Below, one piece after another: positions 48,661-56,829 of a stretch of DNA of 64,000 bases. Position numbers and translations under genes: made by a program. This stretch comes from Microbispora sp. ZYX-F-249 (lineage in GTDB: Bacteria > Actinomycetota > Actinomycetes > Streptosporangiales > Streptosporangiaceae), in contig NZ_JBDJAW010000039.1 in assembly GCF_039649665.1 (NCBI RefSeq), positions 1 through 64,000 of the forward strand, read 5' to 3'. Numbering within the stretch: position 1 is the first letter of the stretch; the number at the start of each line of letters is the position of its first letter. The notes under the pieces were generated by a model. The model had not been told where the DNA came from, did not search any database, and worked only from the letters and a program-made list of their open reading frames with translations.

Positions 48661-50034
48661 GTCAATGAGGAACACCCCGCGGGCCGCGGCCGACGCCTCG
48701 AACGCCTCCAGGCGCGCCTGTGCCCCGGGCAGCTCGTCGCACATCGCCTCCAGCAGCACCCGGCCGAGCATCATCGGCGCGCAGGCCGTGTCGAACACCA
48801 GGCTCGTGCCCACGGCGGCGGTGAGCAGGACGTGCGACAGACCGGCGAGAGACGGCACCTTCCGGTCCGCGACCGTGACGACGTTCAGTCCGGCCGCGCG
48901 GCCGGCGCGGAGGGCGTCCACCAGTTCGGCCGGGTAGCGGGGCAGGGCGAAGCACAGCAGGGCCGTCGCCCCGGCCGCCGCCGCCTGCTCGACGCGGTCG
49001 GTCAGGAGCGACCCCGCTTCGTGCAGGGGCCGTACGTCGGGGTGGATCTTCGCCGCGAAGTAGGCGAACCCGGCGGCCTGGGCCGCGGCCGCCCGCAGGC
49101 CCAGCACCGGAAGCGGCCGCGAGGCGGCGAGCAGGCGGGCGGCCTCGGCGACGGGCCCGGGGTCGTCCAGCGACCGGGCCAGGGCGCGCAGGTTCTCGAT
49201 CTCCGCCAGCACGGCCCGCCGGTACTCACCCCCGGGGCCCGTCGCCCAGTCGAGGCCGAGACCGTGCTTCCCGGGCGCCTCTTCCGGGGCGGGATCCCGC
49301 GGCGCGGGACGTGCGCGCGCGCCGGGTCGCGACGACGGGCGATGAGAACTGTCCGCCGCGGCAGGAAGCGTCTGCGCGTGCTCCTGCACTCCGCTCCCGT
49401 ACTGCCTGCTCCCGTACTGCCTGCTCCCGGTCTGCCCGGCCGTGTCCTGCCCCCCGCCCCCGTACTGCCCGCCCCCGTACTGCCCGCCCCCGTACTGCCC
49501 GCTCCCGGTCTGCCCGGTCGCGTCCGGCACGCCCCCGCCGCCGTCGGGGGGCCGGGGGCCGGCCGCGGGCGCGGACGTGCCGGCATCCGGCGCGGTGTCC
49601 TCCCCGTCCCGGCCGCCGCCGTTCACGCCGCGGCCGGGCGGCACGCCCAGTTCACGGAACCTGCGCCGCAGGCCGGGGTATCCGCGGTAACCCAGCGCCA
49701 TCGCGAAGCGGGTCACCGACGGCTGGCTGACCCCGGCCAGCTCGGCCACTTCGATGCTCGACAGGAACGGCGCCTCGGCGGCGTGCCGTGCGAGGCAGTG
49801 CGCGATCCTGCGCTGCACGGGGGTCAGCCGGTGCCCCTCGAACAGCCGCAGCAGGCGGGACGCGGCCTCGCCGTCATGACCGCCGGGGTCGCCGAAGACA
49901 TCACGGTCGCCGAGGACGTCACGTTCGTCGCGGTCGGCGCGGTGGCCGCCCGGGCCGTGGTCCGCGTTGTGGCCGGTGCTCATCTCCCCCGCCTCACCGG
50001 CCCACGCCGGGCCGGTCGGTCTGCATGCTTTCAT
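48658..50034 (-). CDS. MurR/RpiR-family regulator with Gly/Gln/Tyr-rich insert
   Basis: A 458-residue regulator. The RpiR helix-turn-helix (about 60-130: LTPVQRRIAHCLARHAAEAP, VAELAGVSQPSVTRFAMALG) and the SIS sugar-phosphate-type domain (about 285-450: LLCFALPRYPAELVDALRAG, VVTVADRKVPSLAGLSHVLL) are separated by some 140 disordered residues. The insert includes GQYGGGQYGGGQYGGGGQ and SRQYGSRQYGSG. RpiR proteins are normally near 280-300 residues, so the insert is unusual. Start ATG 50034 has AGAGGAG upstream; ATG 49983 is an alternative. It precedes hutU on the same strand and probably senses a histidine-pathway ligand. Confidence 0.85.
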   Translation of the reverse strand: MKACRPTGPAWAGEAGEMSTGHNADHGPGGHRADRDERDVLGDRDVFGDPGGHDGEAASRLLRLFEGHRLTPVQRRIAHCLARHAAEAPFLSSIEVAELAGVSQPSVTRFAMALGYRGYPGLRRRFRELGVPPGRGVNGGGRDGEDTAPDAGTSAPAAGPRPPDGGGGVPDATGQTGSGQYGGGQYGGGQYGGGGQDTAGQTGSRQYGSRQYGSGVQEHAQTLPAAADSSHRPSSRPGARARPAPRDPAPEEAPGKHGLGLDWATGPGGEYRRAVLAEIENLRALARSLDDPGPVAEAARLLAASRPLPVLGLRAAAAQAAGFAYFAAKIHPDVRPLHEAGSLLTDRVEQAAAAGATALLCFALPRYPAELVDALRAGRAAGLNVVTVADRKVPSLAGLSHVLLTAAVGTSLVFDTACAPMMLGRVLLEAMCDELPGAQARLEAFEASAAARGVFLID

Positions 50035-50058
50035 TCAACGGCAGTCTCCTCTGAGGGG

Positions 50059-50067
50059 TTGTCCACA
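50059..50067 (+). other. DnaA-box-like TTGTCCACA (second site)
   Basis: An exact TTGTCCACA, followed by GG as at 42302, 77 bases before the metallo-hydrolase start and just upstream of the divergent RpiR gene. Confidence 0.4.
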
Positions 50068-50143
50068 GGCAAGGCGCCGTCGGCGCGCACCGGCCCGGCG
50101 ATTGCCTAGTCTGATCGGCAGAACCCAGCAAGGGAGATTGCCG

Positions 50144-51265
50144 TTGAAGACCGGTGGTTTGAGAAGTAGTGGCCTGGGCCGTCGCGTGGGGGTCGTCGCG
50201 GGAGCGGCCGCCCTGGCGGCGGCGGTGTGGGCGGTGCGGAACGTCCCCGCCGCGCTGGGGGCGCGGCCGTCGGGCGAGCGGGCGAGCCGGGTGCGGCGCT
50301 CGAAACAGTTCCGTGACGGCGCGTTCCGCAACACGACGCCCAGCCCCGTCCTTCCCCCGGGGACCAGGCAGCAGGTCGCCCGCGAGTTCCTCCGCCGGAC
50401 GCCGCGCAAGCCCCGCCTCCCCGTTCCCCTGATGACCCCCGGGCCGTCCCGGGGCGGCGACCTCGACGCCGTCTGGTACGGCCACTCCTCCGTGCTGATC
50501 GAGATCGAGGGGCGGCGGGTGCTGCTCGACCCGGTGTGGAGCGAGCGGTGTTCTCCGGCGTCGTTCACCGGGCCGCGCCGCCTGCACCCTCCGCCGGTGC
50601 CGCTGTACGAGCTGCCCGAGCTCGACGCGATCGTCATCTCGCACGACCACTACGACCACCTCGACATGGACACGGTGCGCCTGCTGGTCCGCACGCAGTC
50701 CGCGCCGTTCCTGGTTCCGCTCGGGGTCGGCGCCCATCTCGAGCGGTGGCGGGTGCCCGCGTCCCGCATCATCGAGCTGGACTGGAACGAGGAGGCCACG
50801 GTCTCCGGCCTCCGGTTCGTGGCGACCCCCGGCCGTCACTTCTCCGGCCGCGCGTTCCGCCGGGACCAGACCCTCTGGGCCTCGTGGGTCGTCGCGGGCG
50901 AGCGCCGGCGGGTCTTCTACACCGGCGACTCCGGCTACTTCGACGGATACGCTGCGATCGGCGAGACGTACGGGCCGTTCGACCTGTCGGTGGTCCAGAT
51001 CGGCGCCTACAGCAAGGGCTGGCCGGACATCCACATGACACCCGAGGAGGCGATCCTCACGCACCTCGACGTGCGGGCCCGGGTGCTGCTGCCGGTTCAC
51101 TGGGGCACGTTCTCGCTCGCCCCGCACGCCTGGAACGACCCGGTCGACCAGCTGTGGCGGGAGGCCAAGGCACGCGACGTGCGCCTCGTGGTGCCGCGGC
51201 CGGGCGAACGCGTCACGGTCGACGACCCGCCGCCGGTGGACGGCTGGTGGCAGACGATCATGTGA
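50144..51265 (+). CDS. NAPE-PLD-like MBL-fold metallo-hydrolase
   Basis: A 373-residue protein. An N-terminal hydrophobic anchor (GVVAGAAALAAAVWAV) precedes the metallo-beta-lactamase domain with GHSSVLIEIEGRRVLLDPVW and the metal motif HDHYDHLD (H167, D168, H169, D171, H172). Later ligands are in TPGRHFSGR, FYTGDSGYF and VLLPVHWGTF. The layout matches UlaG/NAPE-PLD-like phosphodiesterases. TTG 50144 was chosen because AGGGAG lies 8 bases upstream. It probably acts on a lipid or phosphodiester at the membrane. Confidence 0.88.
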   Translation: MKTGGLRSSGLGRRVGVVAGAAALAAAVWAVRNVPAALGARPSGERASRVRRSKQFRDGAFRNTTPSPVLPPGTRQQVAREFLRRTPRKPRLPVPLMTPGPSRGGDLDAVWYGHSSVLIEIEGRRVLLDPVWSERCSPASFTGPRRLHPPPVPLYELPELDAIVISHDHYDHLDMDTVRLLVRTQSAPFLVPLGVGAHLERWRVPASRIIELDWNEEATVSGLRFVATPGRHFSGRAFRRDQTLWASWVVAGERRRVFYTGDSGYFDGYAAIGETYGPFDLSVVQIGAYSKGWPDIHMTPEEAILTHLDVRARVLLPVHWGTFSLAPHAWNDPVDQLWREAKARDVRLVVPRPGERVTVDDPPPVDGWWQTIM

Positions 51266-51343
51266 CGAGCCGGGTGCCGGGCCTGCGGGGAGAGCGCGCT
51301 CCCCGGCCCGGCGGCCGCCGGCCACGGACCCACGCCGGGCCGG

Positions 51344-51718
51344 TCAGTTCATGTGCGCCGTGCCGGGAGGCTCGGCCGCCGGCCGGCGCAGCGCGTCGGC
51401 GCGGGTCGGATACATGGTGAGCCGCGAGCTGAGGCCGAGCAGCGAGAACAGGTGACGCATCTGTGGGCTCATCCCGCAGACGGCGCCGTCTCCGTCCTTG
51501 GGCGGGTTGCGGACGCAGGCGTCGATGAGCACCCGCATGCCGGCGCTGTCGATGAACCGCAGCCGCTCCAGGTCGAACAGGATGCGCGTCGCGGGGCGGG
51601 CCAGGAGGGGGGCCACCTGCTCGCGCAGCGCGGGGACCGTGAGCACGTCGAGCTCACCGCTGAGGGTGATGAGAGTGAAGGGGGGCGACTGCGCCACCGA
51701 CACCTGGAAGTCGTGCAA
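51344..51718 (-). CDS. STAS-domain anti-sigma-factor antagonist
   Basis: A 124-residue SpoIIAA/RsbV-like protein: FTLITLSGELDVLTVPALRE, ILFDLERLRFIDSAGMRVLI with the phosphorylatable Ser of the DSAG motif, and a C-terminal MYPTRADALRR helix. TTG 51718 has GGAGG 9 bases upstream; the longer frame would start inside the ribosome-binding site. It would bind an anti-sigma kinase to release a sigma factor, but no kinase or sigma gene is adjacent. Confidence 0.88.
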   Translation of the reverse strand: MHDFQVSVAQSPPFTLITLSGELDVLTVPALREQVAPLLARPATRILFDLERLRFIDSAGMRVLIDACVRNPPKDGDGAVCGMSPQMRHLFSLLGLSSRLTMYPTRADALRRPAAEPPGTAHMN

Positions 51719-51863
51719 GGATCCCCACCTCCGTTGGTGAGATGACCCCACCCGGAACTCCTTCCGGAACCGCCCATATTACGCGGATCGGGCGAATAAT
51801 CCCATAAGACCGGACGAAAACTGTGTGCAGGTTTCACTTCCGTCCCCCGGGTAGTCGCGATCC

Positions 51864-52235
51864 ATGGGCATTCGAGCAATGGCGGTCGTCTGCCTCGCGC
51901 TCGTCGCCGCGGGGTGCGCGTCCGCGGACGACGCGTCGGTCGCCGCGACGGCGGAGCGCTTCCTGTCCGCGGCCGGGCAGGGCCGGGGAGGTCAGGCATG
52001 CCTGCTCCTGGCCCCCGAGGCCGCGCGCTCACTGGACGACTGCGAGCAACAGATCGTGTCGGCCGGCCTGCGCACGGGCGCCGTACGCGGCGTCGACGTG
52101 TGGGGCGACGAGGCACGGGTGCGGGTGGACGGCGACACGCTTTTCCTGCACCGGTTCCCCGAGGGCTGGCGGGTGCGGGCCGCGGGCTGCGAACCCCGCC
52201 CGGAGCAGCCGTACGAATGCGAGGTGGAGGCGTGA
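51864..52235 (+). CDS. Small lipoprotein
   Basis: A 123-residue protein with a lipobox LVAAGC (Cys18) and a mature domain of about 105 residues with two further cysteines (QACLLL, LDDCEQ) and a C-terminal pair (AGCEP, YECEVEA). Disulfides on the outer face are likely. The family resembles small actinobacterial lipoproteins of NTF2-like size, but I cannot assign it. The next gene starts inside its stop codon (GTGA), so they are coupled. Confidence 0.72.
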   Translation: MGIRAMAVVCLALVAAGCASADDASVAATAERFLSAAGQGRGGQACLLLAPEAARSLDDCEQQIVSAGLRTGAVRGVDVWGDEARVRVDGDTLFLHRFPEGWRVRAAGCEPRPEQPYECEVEA

Positions 52236-52324
52236 ACGGCGCGCGGACCCTCTACGCGGTGCTGCTGGTCACGATCGCGCTGGTTCTCGCCTACGTGATC
52301 GTCGTCGGCCTGGCGGGGAGGTAG
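52232..52324 (+). CDS. 30-residue single-pass membrane peptide
   Basis: A micro-ORF starting at GTG 52232 that overlaps the lipoprotein stop by 4 bases and ends at TAG 52324. The product is MNGARTLYAVLL followed by VTIALVLAYVIVVGLAGR, essentially one transmembrane helix with a basic end. Translational coupling on one side and a DUF6766 gene 5 bases downstream argue that it is real. It may be a small subunit of a membrane complex with its neighbours. Confidence 0.6.
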   Translation: MNGARTLYAVLLVTIALVLAYVIVVGLAGR

Positions 52325-52329
52325 CGGCG

Positions 52330-53004
52330 GTGAGGCGTTTCGTCAGGGACAACGCGCTCGCGCTGTGCTTCCTGCTGCTGTTCCTGCTGAGCCTCGCCGG
52401 ACAGTCGGCGGCGGGCGCGGCGGCGTTCAGCGAGGAGCAGGTGGCGGGTGGCGGCTCCCCCGTGACATGGGCGGACTACGTCACCTCGTCGGCCTTCGCG
52501 GTGGACGTCGCCGAGAACTGGCAGTCGGAGTATCTGCAGTTCTTCCTCTACATCCTCATCACGGTCTGGCTCGTGCAGCGCGGCTCGCCGGAGTCGAAGA
52601 AGCGGGGCGAGGAGGGCCTGGAGTCCGACGCCGAGCAGAAGGTCGGCCGGCACGCCGAGCCCGGCTCCCCCGCGTGGGCGGCGGCGGACGGCTGGCGGCG
52701 GACGGTCTTCAGCCACTCGCTGGGCATCGCGATGGGACTGCTCTTCCTGCTGTCCTGGCTGGCCCAGTCCGTCGCGGGCCTCGCGGCGTACAACAACGAG
52801 CAGCTCTCCCGGCTGGAGGACCCGGTCGGCTGGGGCGGCTACGTGACCTCCGCCGACTTCTGGAACCGCACACTGCAGAACTGGCAGTCGGAGTTCCTCG
52901 CGGTCGCCTCCATGGTCCTGCTCGCGATCTTCCTGCGTGAGCGGGGCTCACCGCAGTCGAAGAGGGTCGGCGACCCGCATTCCAGGACGTCGTCCAGCGG
53001 TTGA
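52330..53004 (+). CDS. DUF6766 four-helix membrane protein
   Basis: A 224-residue protein made of two similar halves. Each has a membrane helix (CFLLLFLLSLAGQSAAG; LLFLLSWLAQSVAG), an extracellular loop ending in YVTS, an NWQSE motif, and a second helix that runs into an RGSP(E/Q)SK tail. This duplication is characteristic of DUF6766. GTG 52330 has GGGAGG upstream. Function unknown. It forms a tight unit with the 30-residue peptide and lipoprotein genes. Confidence 0.82.
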   Translation: MRRFVRDNALALCFLLLFLLSLAGQSAAGAAAFSEEQVAGGGSPVTWADYVTSSAFAVDVAENWQSEYLQFFLYILITVWLVQRGSPESKKRGEEGLESDAEQKVGRHAEPGSPAWAAADGWRRTVFSHSLGIAMGLLFLLSWLAQSVAGLAAYNNEQLSRLEDPVGWGGYVTSADFWNRTLQNWQSEFLAVASMVLLAIFLRERGSPQSKRVGDPHSRTSSSG

Positions 53005-53116
53005 CCGGTGCCCCTCGCGGCCGGATGACAATCTCGGGCAAAGCTCCGAATGTCCACGTTTGTCGCATTCCAAGGCTTGGGTACGCCCAGCGCCAATCGT
53101 GGGGAGGAGCACCGAG

Positions 53117-54316
53117 ATGACGTTCAATCCGCTGCAGGAGCGGGGGATACCGCTGGACCGGCAGCTGCGCAACTGGCGCGAGCTGAATGTCACGCCGATC
53201 GACCCCGACCGCGCCGATCCCTACACCCGGTGCCGGATCATCACGATGAACGGCATCGAGATCGAGGCGATCATGTTCAGCCATCATCTCGCCCGGCACC
53301 ACCCCGATCTGGAGGTCAGGCAGCGGCTGGCGGAGGTGCGCTACATCGAGGCGCAGCAGCAGAGGACGGTGAACTGGCTGCTGCCGGGGCTGGCCTCGGT
53401 GCTGGAGACGACGATCGCCTACGAACAGGTGGCGGTGGACCTGACCGCCTGGGTCGCCCGGATGGAGCCCGACCCCTATCTCAAGCAGGCCTACCAGTTC
53501 GGCGTGCTGGAGGACTTCGATCACCTGTATCGCTACGCCAACCTGTACGAGATGATCGAGCACCGCAAGGCCGAGAAGATCGTCGACCGGCTGACCGAGG
53601 TGATGCCGGGCCGGCCGACGAAGATGCACCACCGCCACCCGGCCGACAACGTCCGCGAGCACTACAACCGCGAGACCGCACAGGCGATCTCCAAGCTGCA
53701 CGCGCTGACCGTCATGTCCGCCGAGCAGCAGACGATGAACTTCTACATGAACGTCGGCCCGACCTACGTGGAGCCGATCGCGCGGCAGCTCTACCAGGAG
53801 ATCGGGCTGATCGAGGAAGAGCACGTCACGCACTACGAGTCGCTGCTCGACCCGGGCGAGACGTGGTGGGAGCAGCTGCTCAACCACGAGTACAACGAGT
53901 GCTACCTCTACTACTCCTTCATGGAGACCGAGTCCGACCCGAAGGTCAAGACGATCTGGGAGCTGCATCTCAACATGGAGCTGGAGCACCTGCGGATCGC
54001 CGCGGAGCTGTTCCGCCGGCACGACGGGCGCGACCCGGAGCAGCTGCTGGCCCCGGCGCTGCCCAAGCCGGTGACGTTCGAGCCGAACAAGGACTACCTG
54101 CGTGAGCTGATCGCGACGCAGATCGACTACACGACCCTGGGCACCGGCTACGTCCAGGAGGCCCACGAGCGGTTCCAGCGCTGGCAGGAGCAGCTGATGG
54201 GCGGGGAGGAACCGCCCAGCGAGCGCGTCATCGACGACAACCGCGCCAAGTCGGGCGACGAGTACCGCCTGGAGCTGGAGGGCACCCACCCTCTCTACAG
54301 CCTGCGCACCCACTGA
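53117..54316 (+). CDS. Ferritin-like helical protein
   Basis: A 399-residue largely helical protein with candidate di-iron motifs EIEAIMFSHH, IEEEHVTHYESLL and LNMELEHLRIA, giving the ExxH-like spacing of ferritin-like/rubrerythrin-type bundles. It is much longer than ferritins (about 160-180) and contains two bundle-like halves. No signal peptide. ATG 53117 has GGGGAGGAG upstream. I cannot name a characterised family. It is convergent with a hemerythrin-domain gene across a strong shared terminator, so both may deal with iron or oxygen. Confidence 0.6.
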   Translation: MTFNPLQERGIPLDRQLRNWRELNVTPIDPDRADPYTRCRIITMNGIEIEAIMFSHHLARHHPDLEVRQRLAEVRYIEAQQQRTVNWLLPGLASVLETTIAYEQVAVDLTAWVARMEPDPYLKQAYQFGVLEDFDHLYRYANLYEMIEHRKAEKIVDRLTEVMPGRPTKMHHRHPADNVREHYNRETAQAISKLHALTVMSAEQQTMNFYMNVGPTYVEPIARQLYQEIGLIEEEHVTHYESLLDPGETWWEQLLNHEYNECYLYYSFMETESDPKVKTIWELHLNMELEHLRIAAELFRRHDGRDPEQLLAPALPKPVTFEPNKDYLRELIATQIDYTTLGTGYVQEAHERFQRWQEQLMGGEEPPSERVIDDNRAKSGDEYRLELEGTHPLYSLRTH

Positions 54317-54320
54317 CCGG

Positions 54321-54371
54321 GCGAGCCCCCGGGCTCGGGTCCGTACCCGCGGGCCCGAGCCGGGGGCTCGC
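54321..54371. terminator. Bidirectional terminator between convergent genes
   Basis: 54321-54339 pairs with 54354-54371: GCGAGCCCCC with GGGGGCTCGC and GGCTCGGG with CCCGAGCC, 18 bp in all with one bulged G and a 14-base loop. Confidence 0.85.
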
Positions 54372-54379
54372 AGGCCCGC

Positions 54380-54961
54380 CTACCTGCGCAGCGCCTGACG
54401 GATCAGGTCCCGGGCCCGATCCATGATCGCGGCGGGCGGGCCCAGGAGCAGGTTCCTCGTCATCGTCTCCACACCCGGGTGCGGGCGGGTCGGCGCCATC
54501 GCCTCGGCGGCCCGGACGCCGAGGGCCATCGCCCGCCGCTCGGCCGCCGTCGTCTCGGCGCGGAGCCGGGTGAACTCGTACCGCTCCTCGGCCCGGGCGT
54601 GCGCGAGCACGGCCATCCGCAGTCTGTCCAGCTCGGCCATGAAGCCGGGATGCTCCGGGCCCATCTCGTCCAGCCTGCTGAGCATCTCCTTGGCCTCGCG
54701 CTCCTCCTTGAGCCGGTCGGCCACCACGCCGGTCCCCCCGTCCACCCGCAGCCGGGTGTAGGGGTGGACGATCTCCTCCTCCGCCGTCTCGTGGACGGCC
54801 AGCATGCGCACCAGCCGCCGGAACGGCTCACGGCGCTCGCCGGGCGCGGCGTGCTCCACCTCGTCGAACATGTCCCTGATCAGCGCGTGCTGGTGGACGA
54901 GCAGGTCGACGACGTCGCCTTCCTTCATCAGTTCCGGTATCGGGTGCTGCACGTCGGTCAT
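54380..54961 (-). CDS. Hemerythrin-domain (HHE) protein
   Basis: A 193-residue protein. Iron-ligand motifs typical of HHE proteins are present: LLVHQHALIRDMFDEVE, LAVHETAEEEIVHPY and LAHARAEERYEF. The C terminus (TRPHPGVETMTRNLLLGPPA) is common in actinobacterial members. It should bind a di-iron or mononuclear iron site and may sense or store O2, NO or iron. It is convergent with the ferritin-like gene. Confidence 0.88.
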   Translation of the reverse strand: MTDVQHPIPELMKEGDVVDLLVHQHALIRDMFDEVEHAAPGERREPFRRLVRMLAVHETAEEEIVHPYTRLRVDGGTGVVADRLKEEREAKEMLSRLDEMGPEHPGFMAELDRLRMAVLAHARAEERYEFTRLRAETTAAERRAMALGVRAAEAMAPTRPHPGVETMTRNLLLGPPAAIMDRARDLIRQALRR

Positions 54962-55089
54962 GTCCCTCTCCCCTCGGATACGGCGCCCGGCCTTCCCTCG
55001 GAAGGCCGGGCGCCGGACGAAAACGGGACCACGGTCGAGCCTGACCGCACCTGGCGGACACCCGGCTATCTACCCCTGACGTGTGGTGA

Positions 55090-56400
55090 TCAGCAGCCGA
55101 TCGGGCTCGATCCCAACGCGACGTCGTCGTACCAGATGACGTCGGAGTCGCTGCCGTAGCTCTCCCAGCCCAGGCGCAGCGTCGTGGGCCGCGGCGCGGT
55201 GGAGCGGCGCAGCCACTGGGCGTCCACGTCCGTCGTGGGCGTGCCGTCCACCGTCAGGCCCTTGACCTCCTGGTCGTCCAGGTACGTCCGCATCGCCTGC
55301 TTGGTGGTATCGATCTGGAAGCGCAGGCACACCCAGCGGTTGGTGGGCAGCGGGCTGCTCAGCGCGACCCCGGTCGGGCTCTGCTCGGGCAGCGTGGCGT
55401 CGTCGGACTCCCGGTTCCACTGGAGAGCGCCGCCCTGGCCGCCGATCCGCAGGTCCTTGCCGCCGTCCCTGGAGTCCGCCATGGTGATCATGGTGACGTG
55501 GTTCGCCGGCAGTGCCGTCGTGTGCCGCACCCACATGCGCCCGTAGACCACGGGCGCGATGGCGGAGACGTCCTTGGTGGTCGCGGCGAAGGCGTGGTTG
55601 CAGTAGTTGCCGCCGCCGTTGATCCGCAGCGACTTCCCTCCGCTGTGCGCGGTGGTGGAGTCGATCGTGGCGGTGCCGCTGCCCGAGCAGTTCGGGGTGG
55701 TCACCTGCCACTCACCGGACGGCGTGCCCGACTGGTCCTCGAAGCCGGAGCAGACGACCAGGCCGCCGCCCGAGCAGCCGGACGCCGTGGGGGTCACCGA
55801 CGGGCTCGGACTGGCCGAGGGGGACGGCGACGGCGAGTGGTCCACCGTCGGAGACGGCGTGGGCGACGGTGAAGGTGTCGGCGACGGGGACGGCGAGTGG
55901 TCGACGGTCGGGGACGGCGTCGGCGAGGGCGACGGGGAGACCCCGCCACCGTCACACGGCACGCCGTTCAGCGACCAGTCGGACGGCGTCGTGAGGCTGC
56001 CCGACCAGGTGCCCTGGAAGCCGAAGTCCGCCGTCTGCCCGGTGGCCAGCGAGCCGTTCCAGGTCTCGTTCCTGGCGGTGGCGGCCGAACCCGACAGGGT
56101 CACCTTGGCGCCCCAGGAGTTGGTGATCTGCTGGCCGCTGCCGGCCGTCCAGCTCAGCGTCCAGGAGCTGACCGCCGAGCCGAGGTTGGTGAGCCGCACC
56201 GACGCGGTGTAGCCGCCCGGCCACTGGTTGGTCGTGTAGTCCACCTTGCACACGGGAGCCGCGGAGGCGGTGCCGGGCACCAGCACGACGACGAGGCCGG
56301 CGACCAGCGCGGCCAGCGCCGCGACCAGTCGCGCCGCCGGAGAGCCCGGCAGGCCGCGGGCGCCGGGGCGAACCCCTCGGACAGGACGGAACTGCTTCAT
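55090..56400 (-). CDS. Secreted CBM2 protein with Cip1-like C-terminal domain
   Basis: A 436-residue secreted protein. The signal peptide covers about 1-47. A CBM2 domain (48-150) has bracketing cysteines and conserved Trp (WPGGYTASVRLTNLG; NETWNGSLATGQTADFGFQG). A Ser/Pro/Thr linker with repeated PSPTVDHSPSPSPTP units follows, then a beta-jelly-roll domain (about 215-436: VVCSGFEDQSGTPSGEWQV, WNRESDDATLPEQSPTGV, LRLGWESYGSDSD). The last domain resembles fungal Cip1 and its actinomycete homologues, from memory. It probably binds or modifies plant cell-wall polysaccharide. ATG 56400. Confidence 0.8.
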   Translation of the reverse strand: MKQFRPVRGVRPGARGLPGSPAARLVAALAALVAGLVVVLVPGTASAAPVCKVDYTTNQWPGGYTASVRLTNLGSAVSSWTLSWTAGSGQQITNSWGAKVTLSGSAATARNETWNGSLATGQTADFGFQGTWSGSLTTPSDWSLNGVPCDGGGVSPSPSPTPSPTVDHSPSPSPTPSPSPTPSPTVDHSPSPSPSASPSPSVTPTASGCSGGGLVVCSGFEDQSGTPSGEWQVTTPNCSGSGTATIDSTTAHSGGKSLRINGGGNYCNHAFAATTKDVSAIAPVVYGRMWVRHTTALPANHVTMITMADSRDGGKDLRIGGQGGALQWNRESDDATLPEQSPTGVALSSPLPTNRWVCLRFQIDTTKQAMRTYLDDQEVKGLTVDGTPTTDVDAQWLRRSTAPRPTTLRLGWESYGSDSDVIWYDDVALGSSPIGC

Positions 56401-56829
56401 GCGTACCTCGATTTCTGCGCATCCGCTCGTTCGGCGCGCCGCCCGGCTCCGCGCCGCGCACGCCGGGCAGGTACGAACGGCCGGCGGTCTCGGGCAGGCG
56501 CTCGCGCTCGGGCCGCGGCCCCTCTGGACAGACGGGTCGCGACGCTGCGGCCCCCGGACGCAGATGTTTTCTCCGGGTCGCCCGAGCGGTCAACGGACGC
56601 CGCCGGTCCCGGACCTGCCCCGCCCGGACCGCGGCGGCATCCGGCGCAGCTCACGGGCACCGCCGCCGCCGGAGGCGCGTGGAGGCGGCCGTGGCCCGAA
56701 CTGAATCTTTCACCGTGCGCGACCCCCCGCGCGGCACGCCTCCCGCCTGTCGCGCCCCGACCGGTGCCCGCGGGCGCCGGCTCTCGTAGTCTTCGCACTG
56801 ACACGCACGAACGCAAAGGACATCCCCCA
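56401..56829. other. Divergent intergenic region
   Basis: 430 bases between the CBM2/Cip1-like gene and the ROK gene. No gene is supported. The TAGTCT at 56787-56792 could be a -10 element for the ROK gene, and AAAGGA before ATG 56830 is its ribosome-binding site. Confidence 0.5.

Noticed and set aside
51844..54316. Defence island, suggested by small unknown genes in a row.
   Set aside because: No nuclease, NTPase, reverse transcriptase or toxin motif is seen; the products are a lipoprotein, membrane proteins and iron-protein-like folds.
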